This document shows positions 21,966 to 33,167 of a stretch of DNA of 64,000 nt, piece after piece; the stretch's first letter is position 1; the number at the start of each line of letters is the position of its first letter. This stretch comes from Anthonomus grandis grandis (taxonomy: Eukaryota; Arthropoda; Insecta; Coleoptera; Curculionidae). The translations under genes and the position numbers were made by a program. The notes below the pieces were generated by a model. The model was given only the letters and a program-made list of their open reading frames with translations. It was not told the DNA's origin and searched no databases. Location: assembly GCF_022605725.1 (NCBI RefSeq), contig NC_065557.1, positions 28,585,256 to 28,649,255 of the forward strand. The letters are read 5' to 3'.

Positions 21966-22181
21966 CTAGAAAAAACATAACTATTAAAAAACGGTACCGA
22001 ATTTTTTTTGTATTGGTTGGCTCCCAGCCGTTACAATTGTGATACAGCGACACAGTACGCACTTCTAAAAATGGCCGCAAAATATTTTGAAATATTTTTG
22101 AGCTTATTAGGGAAAACAATGCATTACTTAAATAATTTGACATTAAAAACACGGATTAAATTAATTTTAGTTAAAACTTAC
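21966..22181 (-). other. Predicted intron in piggyBac transposase (216 bp)
   Basis: On the minus strand GTAAGT starts at 22181 and TTTTTTCTAG ends at 21966. The flanking exons join as phase 1 to give MANN followed by GSKRLL. Donor and acceptor both fit the animal consensus. Confidence 0.65.
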
Positions 22182-22194
22182 CGTTATTCGCCAT
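22182..22194 (-). CDS. piggyBac transposase exon 1 (start codon)
   Basis: ATGGCGAATAACG lies directly before the GTAAGT donor. It supplies Met-Ala-Asn-Asn and the first base of the Gly codon. This start is preferred to the ATG at 22152, whose frame would be intronic and leads into unrelated residues. Confidence 0.6.
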
Positions 22195-22349
22195 CACAAG
22201 TCACAAGAATTCGAAAAAACAAAAAAAAACGGTAATTCATGCTCCTCTGCCGAAGTCAAAATGGCTACTAAATCCAGCCCGTGCGTTAAAAGCATAAAGA
22301 GGTGTCTTGCACAATCGTGTCACAATCGTGCCGAGGTGCTTAGAATTAA

Positions 22350-22890
22350 ACAAGAAATATGATATGTTTAATACTTTATGTAATATTTTTAATTGGATTT
22401 AATTGTTTATTATTACTTAGCTTAATTGCTAATTTGAAGGTCATTGTCAATACTATGCAATATTTGGGAAGTAATTTTGTTACAAATAGCATAAGCCGCA
22501 TAAAAGATTATTAGGTGTAAGAATAAACTCAGGTTAAATAATGTAAATAATTTCAAGAAGCATTAATTTGTAGAAAGAATTTGTTCAAGGGCATGCCGAT
22601 ATTGCTAAAGAGTTTTATCTATTAAACTCTACCATTACCTCTCTTAGTTATGAACGGATATTTAAGCGAAGTTTTTTAGTATTGTCAGTATGAACCGCAA
22701 CTACTACACTTTTTAGTTTCTGTAGGTTTGCATTTTCCTGGAGCAGATTATCATCATTTCGCAGATTATCATTTAACTTATTTATTGCTTGCTCGTTGTT
22801 TATTTTCACCATTTGATAGAATTTATTTGTGTAATCAATTTGTTCCTAAAAATAATACGATACTGATCACTGAACTTTTTTAAGTTTCCT
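22350..22890. other. Gap, no gene seen
   Basis: A+T-rich DNA between the presumed right end of piggyBac and the palindromic element at 22898. No motif or repeat recognised. Confidence 0.4.
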
Positions 22891-22897
22891 GTATATA

Positions 22898-23573
22898 CAG
22901 TGACCGGCTAAAGTTCCGCATAAATTCGATAAAAATTAGAGATATGATGTTTTGAAAAAACGCTCGGACCCGTTGATTTTTATTTTAAGTTGCGCATTAT
23001 TTCACATAAATTTTTGTATACAGGGTGGAACAAAAAAAGATATGACGTCAATGGTCATTTTTTTAAAGGAATGCCATATTTTTTATTGCATTTATGAAAT
23101 ATAGGCAAAATTCCAAGCAAGTTTTGTATAACACACCTTTTTTCAAAACTCAACTGTTTCCGAAATATCTACATTTAAATAACAAGAAAACAAATAAGTA
23201 CGTCTATTTAAAAATTAAGGTAATATCAAGGATAAAAATAATGTTATAAACACTGCCAATTGTTTCCATTTCCATGGTTGCACTAGTAAAGAATCTCCAT
23301 TTTTGAATGTCACTGTCAGTTCGAAAATTAATAGTTTTTATCAGAATAAATTATGGCTAATTTAATTTTGAAATTTTGCGAATTGAAATTTTGATGTTCC
23401 TAGGGTACGGGGATCGAGTGCGCATGCAATAAAAAATATAGCATTTCATTTAAAAAAATGACCGATGACGTCATATCTTTTTTTTGTTCCACCCTGTATA
23501 TAAAAATGTATGTGAAATAATGCGTAAAAATTCTTGTCTCTAATTTTTATCGAATTTATGCGACACTTCACTG
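22898..23573. mobile_element. Palindromic TIR element A with a second TIR element at its apex
   Basis: The outer ends are CAGTGACCGGC... and ...ACTTCACTG, each next to TA. Outer arms 22898-23020 and 23497-23573 are complementary (shared CGCATAAATTCGATAAAAAT and GCATTATTTCACAT); the right arm lacks about 45 bp. Between them, next to TA on both sides, is a 476-bp inner element with its own inverted repeats. No coding frame. Confidence 0.8.
23021..23496. mobile_element. Inner non-autonomous mariner-like element of A
   Basis: Ends CAGGGTGGAACAAAAAAAG and its complement, with inverted repeats of about 70 bp (through TATGACGTCA and TTTTTTATTGCAT). It is flanked by TA on both sides. The 476 bp hold no transposase. 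Tc1/mariner type is inferred from TA target and CAGGG start. Confidence 0.78.
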
Positions 23574-23609
23574 TATATCTGACAGGCGGTCACTGTCAGA
23601 TATACAGTG
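23569..23609. repeat. Perfect 17-bp inverted repeat at the right edge of element A
   Basis: CACTGTATATCTGACAG at 23569-23585 pairs exactly with 23593-23609, with a 7-bp loop. Its left arm includes the last bases of element A (CACTG then TA), so two CAGTG ends point at each other across a short spacer. Confidence 0.85.
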
Positions 23610-25288
23610 TGTGTATCTGTTATCTGCGACCAATCGCCTGTTGCACTAAATTTGTCATCTTAAAAAAATTTACGAGAAAAAGACATCCTCCAATGTAAAA
23701 GATCTATTGAAAAGCATTAGAATCAGTTCAGTTTATATCGTTGTAGTAAGAATTTAATGTTTATTGTAAAAAATTACTTTTTTCCCAAAAATTAATTAAT
23801 CTCACAATTTCTGATAATAAAAGCTTAAAATATTTAATATTTCAAATAATGGTCAAATACAGGCATCTTTAAAAAATACTTAAAAGTGTAAACTATATGT
23901 ATAATAATTCTTTACATTCGATCATCTTTGCATGTCAGGGTGCTGGGTTTGTTTTTCTATTAGTATTACTCAACAATTTTTCTTCAGCCGCATCATGCTG
24001 ATACTTGCTCGTATAAACTGTTTTCGATCATTAGATTATCAGTTAAAGGATTGCTCTTTTTCGTGTAAATCTTTGGTGTGTAGATACAGACAACTTAAAA
24101 TAAATATCATTTACCACAAAATCTCGAGGTGAGTTGAAATTCTAAATATCAATCTCAAACTCTACTTTGCTCCAATTTTTTTTATTCCTAAAAAAACGTT
24201 TTATCTTCCCAAAGTTATGCAAATACTTGTACCCAATCGGTAAATGTTAAAAATAAATCTGCTTTAGCAAAAATAAGCATAACTAGAAAGCATGACAAGA
24301 AATATTTATTGGAAAATAATCGATTTCACATTTCAACACTAGTAAACATGGACAAGGATTTACTGACATTTTAAAAAAAATTTATATTTTAGGCCAACTG
24401 GGTAAACCTCTTTGTTTGGGTAAACCTATTGTAGATCGCGTTTAGTTGAGTTCTTTTGGGTAACTCAGTCTTATTATATATAAACCTAATTTTTTGTTGT
24501 TGGTTTAATTAAGGCTATTATTCTAAAATGCTGGAAACTGAATTCAATAGCTGGCAAAACTTCTCTAGCATAGAATGAGGTATAGTGTGAAGAAATTTTT
24601 AGAAAAACGGGATCTCGAAATTAATTTGCTTGTTTAATAGTTTCCTTAGTATTTCGTCATGGTGAGCCAAAATTGGGTGACACATCTGCTAATCTTAATT
24701 ATATTGGTCCTCATCTCGTAAATAAGAATACTGTTATAGTTTTCCCATGCCTACATTAACCATAAGATTTAAATCTACACCGAGAAATGACATGAAAGCG
24801 ATGAAAATCATAAAAGGTAATTTATTCAAGACGAACGGCACCCGAAAATGTTTGCTTTTTAAGTGCGGGTATATACGATCCGGTTTCATCGGATGCAGTA
24901 GAAATGCTGCGGTACCGCATTTCTAGGCATTTTTCTAGGCATAAACTCTTGTTGCAAAGCATTCCATATGCCAACTGACAACTCTAATAATCATTCTTAA
25001 AGTGGTATGCTCCCTTAAAAAGTAGCACGATAGAGCTTTTAAGTTGCATTCTATAGCAAAATACCTGTAATAAAATAGTATTAATTAGTCTATGGTACCT
25101 CAGATTCTTTGTACTTTTAACTAAATAAAAATGTGTTTAATATCTTTTACGCCTAATAAAACTAGTATAATAATAATTATAATAATAAAAATACTTATTA
25201 TAATTTTTATTCGGTTCCCGCTTCTGAGTGTAAGCTACAATGGAGAAACCTGCGTGGTCGTTATGTTAGATAAAAGAAGAAATATATG
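23610..25288. other. Gap, no gene seen
   Basis: A+T-rich DNA with no recognisable protein motif on either strand. Short open frames (for example 23932-24132) have no supporting signal. Confidence 0.4.
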
Positions 25289-26020
25289 CCTTTAGGATCT
25301 GGATGTGTAAAATATAAACAGTATTACTTAGCAGAATATATACATTTTTTGAACCCTTTCCCCACTTCTCGAAAAAGCAAAAGCAATTTACAGAGAATAG
25401 AGGATTCTGAAGAAGATGTTAAATTTTCACATTCTGAGCTTACGGATAATTCCTAGCGATCCAGTATCGGTGCAATAAAATGTGAAGGTAGAACAGAAAA
25501 TAGGAGTATGGTTAGACTAGATGAATCAAATGATGCTACACAGGTTGCCGATCTTCCCAAAAATAACCTAATTTCATTTAATCACCTAAATTCAATTGCA
25601 CCAGCAAGATTTCACTAAATTTAACACTGACCTAATTCAAAAACAAAGCCAAAAAAGTTCATCAACTCATTTAAATTAGGTACAGCCGAAACCAATTCAA
25701 TCTCAGCAAAAAAGCTTGAACCAGTATGGAATTAAATAAGAATTAAGAATTAAATGAAGTAAGAATTTTTCATCGAAAAGATGCAAAACAAGCACTAGGT
25801 ACTCTCGAAGATGTCAATCGTTTGGCTCTTAATTATTTTGAATCAAGGCGTTAGTCCAAAGGAACCCCTCCATTTCAACATGTGTAAGGCAAGATCCTGA
25901 AGTGTCATTTTTATTAAGTATGCTTCCGGACATGCAAGCAACGAATCCAGAACAGAAGAGAAGATTCAAGATTGGTATAATCTCATTAGCTTTAGATATT
26001 TTAGAAGGAAAATTGTGATT
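25289..26020 (+). pseudogene. Broken MADF-BESS type DNA-binding protein
   Basis: Plus strand from 25289: PLGSGCVKYKQYYLAEYIHF, then LNPFPTSRKSKSNL, matching the last helix of MADF domains (sG...K....Y...m.FL.P....R.T.sN). It runs on to a stop after SELTDNS. From about 25891, DPEVSFLLSMLPDMQATNPE then QKRRFKIGIISLALDILEGK is a clear BESS motif, the C-terminal interaction module of these insect regulators. The first two-thirds of MADF are absent and the middle is broken. It is either a decayed gene copy or the last exons of a dead gene. This is the only host-gene-like trace in the window. Confidence 0.6.
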
Positions 26021-26344
26021 GAAGTACCTCATCCCTCGCTTCCAACTTAGTGCTCAGAACAATCTCAAAATAGTAGTTTTGCTCAGTTTACAGTACTTCA
26101 ACCAGCATCCAGCATACTAATCTACTTTGGAACAACCTTCAGCAGAAAGAACAAGCTGAATCTTGTTTTAACGCAAATATTGGATATTTCACAATTCTTA
26201 CAAGCCAGTGTGATTAAGCAGACAAATAATGAAAAGTTTGACAGCAGATTTTATTACTAAGCTAACTTTAAATTAAATAACAGCCTACCTACTTCTGTTA
26301 TTACTTGTAAAAACAATATATTATGCTTTAAAATATTATAAAAC

Positions 26345-26654
26345 ATATTTATACTGACCCCAAAGTAATAAGCAGGCGTTCTTCTGCGGACATACTTTGC
26401 CTGCAGTTCGTATCCTTTTTTTTGAATAAAATGGCGGACTTTCTCAGTTAAAAGTTGGAAAGTCTCCTGTAGAATAACCTAAATTTATCCGGATACAGAT
26501 TTACTTCCTTAAAAACATTAAAAGCACTATGTCGTCTTTATTCTTCCCAAAAGGAATGCACCCAAAACCACCTTCGTTTTTGTTGAAAATTAGCCTGGTT
26601 AATATTATTTAAATACAACACTGCAAGTAAATCATATTCATCAGATGACGACAT
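26345..26654 (-). pseudogene. Harbinger/PIF transposase, N-terminal fragment
   Basis: ATG at 26654 starts SSSDEYDLLAVLYLNNI, then QKRRWFWVHSFWEE, the RRxWVHP-like block at the start of HARBI1-type transposases. After a stop the same strand continues in text resembling FKEVNLYPDKFRLFYRRLSN and SMSAEERLLITLG, matching the L..D...F..y.RMs and eRLaitLR blocks. The DDE core is missing. There are no visible terminal repeats. Harbinger proteins need a Myb-like partner, none of which is present here. Confidence 0.6.
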
Positions 26655-28759
26655 TTTAAAAACTATCTTCAATTTGTATGCGTTTGGTACATCCTTTTGG
26701 CATGCGATCAAAAGACGCACGCATGTTGTACACTTGACTTACGTTTCAGGTACGCTTCACCAACGCTTCACTTTAAGCATATCGCTGCTTTGGCGGTGGC
26801 TCTCCCTTACAGAACATGATTATCGCTCGTGTGACTTTAGCGGGGTTGATAAAACCCCGCCGGCGCTATTATACCGAGATGTTTTTGTAGATTTGTGGGC
26901 GATTGAATCGCTTTCCAGGCTTTAGAATTTTTCGACAGTTGAGCTATCCGAAGCTATCCGAGCCTTATTCAGGGAATTATATATTATATACCTGTTACTG
27001 TTTTGATAACGGTTCAGTTTTGGATTTTGTCCAATATTTGATTTTATCATTGTTTGGATAACATTGCTTTATGCACACAAGATTTTGTAAATAAAAATTT
27101 CGGATACATAATTGTTTTTCTTTAACAAAATATTACTTGCTGCTACATCACATCTATTTAAGAGAATATGCTTTATTTCATAACGAAGTGTTGATCTAAT
27201 AAACATTATTGTCTCATCATTTTTATTGTGTTTAGCACCGTTAAAATATATATTGTATCCTTTTATATGGTATTTCTATCATAACTGCTAAATGTCTCAC
27301 TAAAAATTATTATATCACAATAATTTAAGTTGTAGGTTTCAAAAACACTCATGAATTCATTAACGTTTTTGTGAATATTTCTCTATTAAAGTGAATTATG
27401 TTTAAAAGTTTTTGGTCCAAATTAATTTTATTTTGTATTCCGGTTCCCAATATATTTTCTTGCTTGATAAATAAAGTCCTACTTTCCTACATTTTTTCGA
27501 AAATTATTTGTATTTGTTGGTATTATGTTGTTCCTTTGCCCGACGAGTAAAGTGCACAAATATATATATATGTTCAGCACAAATTTTGAGAAGGAAAACA
27601 TACTTAGTATATATTATTGCCAAACTTTAACATCTAAAGAGTTTTCTACCCTTTAGACAAAAATCGAGCCCATACTGAATTTACGCTGAAATTAAACTTT
27701 TGTGCTCAAAGTTTAGGTCCAAAGATTTATGCTATTTACTACAGAAATTTCTTAATAATTAATGCCACTTAATTCGTACCCTGATGGAAACCTTACAAAC
27801 CTAAAATTAAATACTTCATCCCAATAACACCTAATACAGTGCCTACAATTAATTTTTGAAAACTATAAAACAGAATACCTAAATACTTTGCAATAGAGAA
27901 CCAAATGGAATGGTCTTTCGATCAAAATTAAACTTGATAATCTTATTTTTCTAAAAGATGAAACTAAACCACCTTTACACATTAGAGATTAGTATAGTAG
28001 AAATACATATTGGTCAGAATGGCTACGTTTCTTTGGCCAAAGGCAAAAAATGGTTTTATAAACGGTCTATAGTTAACTTATGCGCGATAAAATGAAATAC
28101 AATTTTTTTCAATATTTTCATTTATTTGAGAAGCTTAACCACAAAAATGGTTCCATCATAGTTTTTAATTTGTCTTTTTGCCAATACCTAATTTATATAT
28201 TGCAGCAATGGAATACTTCTATGGATTTATTTTGGTTACTGTTAATAAAACTAGTGATTATTAATCCTTGATTTAAATCTTTTGATTGTTACAAAAGAAG
28301 TATAACGATCATGGTTACCACTGCTCTAAATTGTTACTACAAAAAATGTGTGTCCTCTAATAACTTCAATTAACGCAAAATGAATTAGAAACTCTAGCAA
28401 CGTTGGATAGTAGAAGAGGTAACGGTGGATATTATCACAAATTATACCTTTTATAACGGTTTTGGTATTTACGACGATTAGAAACTTCCCTCGTGTGAAA
28501 ATACAAAAAAAATAATTATAAAGAAATATTTACATTGAATATTTAGATCGTACGTTAAGATTTTAAAAGTAAGTTAGCTAGTTTTTTTCCATAATATAAG
28601 TGAATATTAAGATCTTATTAATTAATGATGTTTTTATAATATATGAACTTAAAAAAAAGACTTACCAAACTAGAAATAGGATCAACAATTATGTTGAATT
28701 TCCTAAAAGTAAAACAAATACTAATTTGAGATTTTTAAGCAGTGTGTTTCAAAAATATA
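26655..28759. other. Gap; G+C-richer patch at 26740-26930, otherwise nothing
   Basis: 26740-26930 is clearly richer in G+C than its surroundings and contains a small hairpin (GCGGGGTT at 26840-26847 against AACCCCGC at 26853-26860). It may be the 5' non-coding part of the Harbinger element. From 26940 to 28759 no motif was seen. Confidence 0.35.
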
Positions 28760-29530
28760 CAGGGTGTTCATTTGAAAACTTCCCACCACGGATTTATCGA
28801 AAACAACTATTTAAAAAAAAACGCCGAAATACGTCAAAAGGTTCGTCAAGGGGGACAACTTTCTTACCTAAAATTACTTCACCCCCTTTCACCTTCTGCC
28901 CCCTAGGGTCAGATAAATGGATCGAGTTGCCAAATAAATGGATAGGGCGAAGGCGAAATGACCTGCTAGATCTCCTGATATAACGCCGTTAGACTTTTTT
29001 CTATGGGGTCATTTGAAATCTATTGTGTTTACTCCCCAACCTGAAAGTTTGGATGAACTTCGTCAACGCATCATCGACAGCTGTCATGATATCCCATAGC
29101 ATGTTTTTGAAAATGTCCGTCAGGAATTTGAACATCGCCTATATCATTGTTTGGCCAAAAACGGGCAATATTTTGAACACTTATTGAAATAAAAACTGAT
29201 ATTTTCATGTTTTTATTTTCTATCTGAACAAATTAAGATAAACAAAGATTTTTCCAATTTTTTCGAAAACAAATTGACCGATTTAAAAAAATCAAAGTTC
29301 ATAATAAAAGACTTCGAAAGACCTTTTAAACAAGCTATTACTCGATACTCCTTGCCGTTTAAAATTTTTAAGGGGATGACCCTGTGGGGCAGAGGGAGAA
29401 AGGGGGTGAAGTAATTTTAGGTTAGAAAGTTGTCCCCCTTGACAAACGTTTTGACGTATTTGGGTTTTTTTTTTTTTAAACAGTGGTTTTCGATAAATCC
29501 GTGGTGGGAAGTTTTTAAATGAAGACCCTG
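28760..29530 (+). mobile_element. Internally deleted mariner element (771 bp)
   Basis: Ends CAGGGTGTTCATTTGAAAAC (left) and ...GAAGACCCTG (right) lie next to TA. Inverted repeats are about 140 bp long (shared CCCACCACGGATTTATCG, GGGGGACAACTTTCT and AAAATTACTTCACCCCC). Between them is only the last third of a transposase. The deletion must have removed the 5' coding region; both ends are kept. Confidence 0.8.
28936..29192 (+). pseudogene. mariner transposase C-terminal fragment
   Basis: WIGRRRNDLLDLL, then in a shifted frame SPDITPLDFFLWGHLKS, the block with the third catalytic Asp. Next come PESLDELRQRIIDSCHDIP, a stop, and NVRQEFEHRLYHCLAKNGQY ending FEHLLK. The order matches the DD41D-type transposases at 39817-41056 and 58645-59734. 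The first two catalytic Asp residues are deleted. Confidence 0.75.
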
Positions 29531-30054
29531 TATAACTTTATCTCAACTGGAATTAACTATCCTATAAAAATTCATAGATTTAAAAGGAACGTAAGATTAT
29601 ACATATGTTTTTAAGAAGGGTGAAATATTTGGAAGATTCGGTTAAAGATTTAGTTTTACATATTTTAGATAATTAATGACATTTACAATATTCGATAATA
29701 AGTTGTATAATTTGTTTCTATTTATATTTGCTGTCTTACTTAGCTTAAATTTTGAATTTTTTTCTTTTCTTTTAAGTTGGCAGCGATCTTTGCATATACA
29801 GTTAGTTACCTATTAAGTTAATTACGATTTAGTTACCTAGGTGCTACGTTGCAATATTTCTTTTTAATTTTTTGTTTTGTATTATCTTTGGAATTTTTCA
29901 AATTATTCTCAGAAAATATTATATCTCTAATAATTATAATATTGGGAATAGTACAGTACAAATCCTGTAGTGTTAGAAACTGATATAAATTTACGATTTT
30001 AATTACTTATTTCTGATAAGAATTCCTTTAAAAAAAAAAGAACCAGCGCATACC
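29531..30054. other. Gap; start of a repeat shared with 35.1-35.4 kb
   Basis: 29531-29960 shows nothing. From about 29970 the sequence (TGTTAGAAACTGAT..., TTATTTCTGATA..., GAACCAGCGCATACC) resembles 35125-35231 and continues after the TIR element at 31029. Confidence 0.45.
30046..30054. repeat. 9-bp target-site duplication, left copy
   Basis: GCGCATACC, repeated exactly at 31029-31037 on the other side of the TIR element. Confidence 0.8.
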
Positions 30055-31028
30055 GTAGCCGATCGATAGTTCTAGCCTGGACACTTATCCCCGCTTCCAT
30101 CGATACCTCACAACAGAAGTTGAAATCATGCGAGGCGACGACCGCATCGCGATGGCAAAAACTCCGCGCTGGGGCACATATTTTGCGTTGATTCGAAATA
30201 ATATTTTACTGCAGTTATTATTGTAGTTTATAGTAAGATTACGCATTTAAAATTTTAAACTACCAAACTATTTTGATACTCGCTTTGAGTTTTAAAAAGA
30301 ATAAAAATTCGGTATATAAATTAGGTGGGTAAATTAACAATTTTATTTTTAACTTACATTTTACAATCTTAATTTTATTTAGAATAATGCCTACCTCTTG
30401 CTGCATTCCTGTTTAAGCTCAGAAAAAATTAAAATGGATTAAAATTTTTTTTTTTTGGTTTTTTTGATTATCTTCGGAATCATTCAAATTTTCGATTTTT
30501 TAAATAAGCAACAAAAATTTTCCGTAGGTACCTACCTAATTTTGTTTGCGGCATTAACATTTTTACGAAAAAGTAATACAGCAATGCAAAAACTTTCCCA
30601 TAGCAACCAAGATAATCCACAAAAGTGTCAAGAATAATTTTTTGAAAAATTGTTTTTTTTCAATTATCTTCAAAACCACATAAAATATAATATATATTAT
30701 ATTTTTTATATGGCATATTCTTTTACAAGTAAATAATGTGCAACTTTGGGGTAAATTATCCATTTTCGTATTTTGAGGGTAGACGAATTTGAAACACCGT
30801 TTATGTATATTTCTCCAATAAAATAAATAATAAAAAATATTTAAAACATTTATCATATACCTTAAAATACGTAATAATAAAAAAATATATTATCTTGTAA
30901 AATGTAAAATATTAGGTCCCGCGGTATCTCCACTTAGTCGTTCCACTGTACGGCGTGCGCCACCAAATCTCGGCTTCAATTTTGACGCCACGAAACCAGT
31001 GTCACGGCTAAAACTCTCGATCGGCTAC
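30055..31028. mobile_element. Non-autonomous TIR element with 9-bp target duplication
   Basis: 974 bp. The left end GTAGCCGATCGATAGTTCTA is complementary to the right end TAAAACTCTCGATCGGCTAC, with about 30-bp terminal repeats and roughly four mismatches. Both sides carry the 9-bp repeat GCGCATACC. A 9-bp duplication fits Mutator-like (MULE) elements best, but this is inferred from length only. No transposase frame inside. The central part is A+T-rich, the ends G+C-rich. Confidence 0.75.
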
Positions 31029-31205
31029 GCGCATACCCACCTTAAAAATGCAAGCGGTCATACGAAAATTACCTTACTGGAGAATGATACCTCGATACGC
31101 TCGTATTAAACGCCGTCTGTGTTTATCAAATTTACTCTAATTCGATATTATTATTATTTAGTTTATGTAATTTAATGATTTAAGTTTTAAAAATATACTG
31201 TAGTG
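31029..31205 (+). repeat. Direct repeat copy 1 (paralogue of 35222-35413)
   Basis: Shares CATACCCACCTTA, CCTCGATACGCTC, GCC.TCTGTGTTTATCAAATTTA and TTTTAAAAATATACTGTAG with the copy at 35.2 kb. It is the right half of a repeat unit interrupted by the TIR element 30055-31028. The two copies flank a decayed gypsy but lack TG/CA ends, so they are probably not its LTRs. Confidence 0.7.
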
Positions 31206-32322
31206 AGTTTACTTCCTTTTTCATTTTTATCTAACATCAGAACTGGATTTGTACTTTCTGCCCATTTTTTTCCTGTTAACTGAAGACAACATACCGTAGG
31301 TACTAAGTTGCAGTATTTAATTTTTTTTAATTTTTCTTATTTTGCTGACATTTTGTTGTAAACTTAAACAAAAAGAATTAGACTTAAAATTATAAATATC
31401 ACATAATGTTGTTAATAATAAAATATTTAGTATAACAAGCAGTTTATTGGAAAAGAAATCTTTAATATCTGTATTCAACGGATATTTCACACGCAAGAAA
31501 ATGGTTTTCTGAAATATTAGAAATTAAGAACGAATTTATATGGACTACCAAACTTTGATTAGGTTGGGTCGATTTTTAATGGGCGTCATGGTTTGAAATG
31601 TTCGCTAGAAATAAAAAGTTGAGAAGCGTTTCAGCGCAATTTTGCTGAAGCTTTCCCCTCTACAAAAAATATGGGTCGTTTACTTTTAGCAGCTGCTGAG
31701 TTTAATTCAATCATTCATATGAACCTTACGTTTTCCAAAAGGCAGCCATGTTAAGGAATTTAAGAGCTTATCGGGAGGAAGCTGCTGACCTCATCGAATT
31801 AATTATATATGGGCTAAAAGAGTAAGATGTTCAGACTAGGGCGATTAATTTAAACTTCCGAAAAATATTGGAATTATTGACTTTTTTGGGCACTATAATC
31901 GAGCAGAGAAACCTTCGACATTAAATAGTTTAACCGCCTCTGGGGAGCTATTAAGAAAACGCTTTCACGAAAATTCTCATGAATCTTTTCAAAAAGATTT
32001 TGTGTCACCGTTGTTGAAAAATAGGACACGTACAATGACATTGTGCCTTATCTTTTCTAAGTAATCACATTACTAGACGTGCCGAACCTAATAAAGACAC
32101 GAGCTTACCTTCTCATTATGTACTAAAACTGGCCACGAAATAGACAATTATTTTACACGACAAAATATTGAAAAATGCAAAAAAGTAAATTATTGTAGTT
32201 CTGATTAGGACATAATACTACACAAGTTTAGGATTGATGAACAATATTACCTTGGAATTATTATTTCAGGAGCTGATGTATTTCTTATAGCTGAGCGTCA
32301 TTTACCAAAGTTCTTACAAAAA

Positions 32323-32616
32323 GTGTCAACTTGTAATTTGGAATTAAAAGAAATACTTGTTGGAAGCATTACTATTAACCAAGAATTAAATGCGATTGAA
32401 CAGACATTGGATGTTGTCACTGATCTGCTATTTCACGTAGTACCAGATTTTACAACACTAGATATATTGTCCAGTTTCCATCAAATACCCGCGAAGGAGG
32501 ACTCCATCAAAAAAACGGCCTTTGTTATATTCGACGGCCATTTTGACTATGCCTGGATGCCATTTGGACTTGGTAATGCTTTAGCTGTTTTTCAACAAGT
32601 AATAAATAAAGCATAA
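32323..32616 (+). pseudogene. Gypsy reverse transcriptase fragment
   Basis: Contains FTTLDILSSFHQIPAKEDSI, then KKTAFVIFDGHFDYAWMPFG and LGNALAVFQQVINKA. These are the palm motifs before the active site. A stop follows; the next stretch (32638-32670) reads VYLGDILILS where YxDDIxxxS is expected, so one catalytic Asp has become Gly. Confidence 0.75.
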
Positions 32617-33167
32617 GGAACTTTGAAATACAGTGTAACCCTAGTGTACTTGGGTGATATATTAATACTCTCCAAGAATATTAAAGATTCAATGGATTCA
32701 CCTGAGTTGGTTTTTGAAGCATTACAAAAAGCCGGATTTTTCTTGAATCTTGAAAGTGCTACTTTTTTCAAGAAAAATTAGATTACTTGGGAAGAGAAAT
32801 ATTTGCTGACGGCATTTGCCCTGGCTTACGTAAAGTTGAATTGCAGGATACTTCCGACTTTCCGACACGTACAGCTGCTATAACAAAATAAACCCGCACA
32901 TATGAACCATTTACTTGGTTCGAAGACCAAGAATGTGCCAGGAATTATGAACTGCTTGACCTCAAGACCATTTTTATCAATTTTTGACTATTTATTGGAT
33001 ACTGAGCTGTATCCTGGATACTGAGCTGTAGTCAAATGTTGGTACAAAAGAAAGAAGGAAATATCAGAGTGGTCAGGTAATTCAGTAAAAAGATCAATAA
33101 ATATGAAAAAAACTATTACTAGGAAAGGCTCGCCATAGTCACCGCTTTAAAATACTTTCGTGTATAC

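Larger units (their letters stand above)
11359..22345 (-). mobile_element. piggyBac-like DNA transposon, split by an LTR retrotransposon
   Basis: A minus-strand piggyBac-type transposase is present in two parts (C-terminal portion 11581-12847, N-terminal portion 21579-22194) separated exactly by the gypsy-type element 12848-21578. Candidate ends: CACGATTGTG at 11367-11376 is complementary to the tandem CACAATCGTG copies at 22310-22319 and 22321-22330, and a TTAA (the family's target) sits at 22346-22349. On the left only TTTA is seen at 11355-11358. End positions are therefore tentative. The transposase has frameshifts, one in an A/T homopolymer near 12275-12288. Confidence 0.7.

Noticed and set aside
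26840..26860. GC-rich hairpin followed by A/T, like a bacterial terminator
   Set aside because: The window is animal DNA; no bacterial transcription unit is present.
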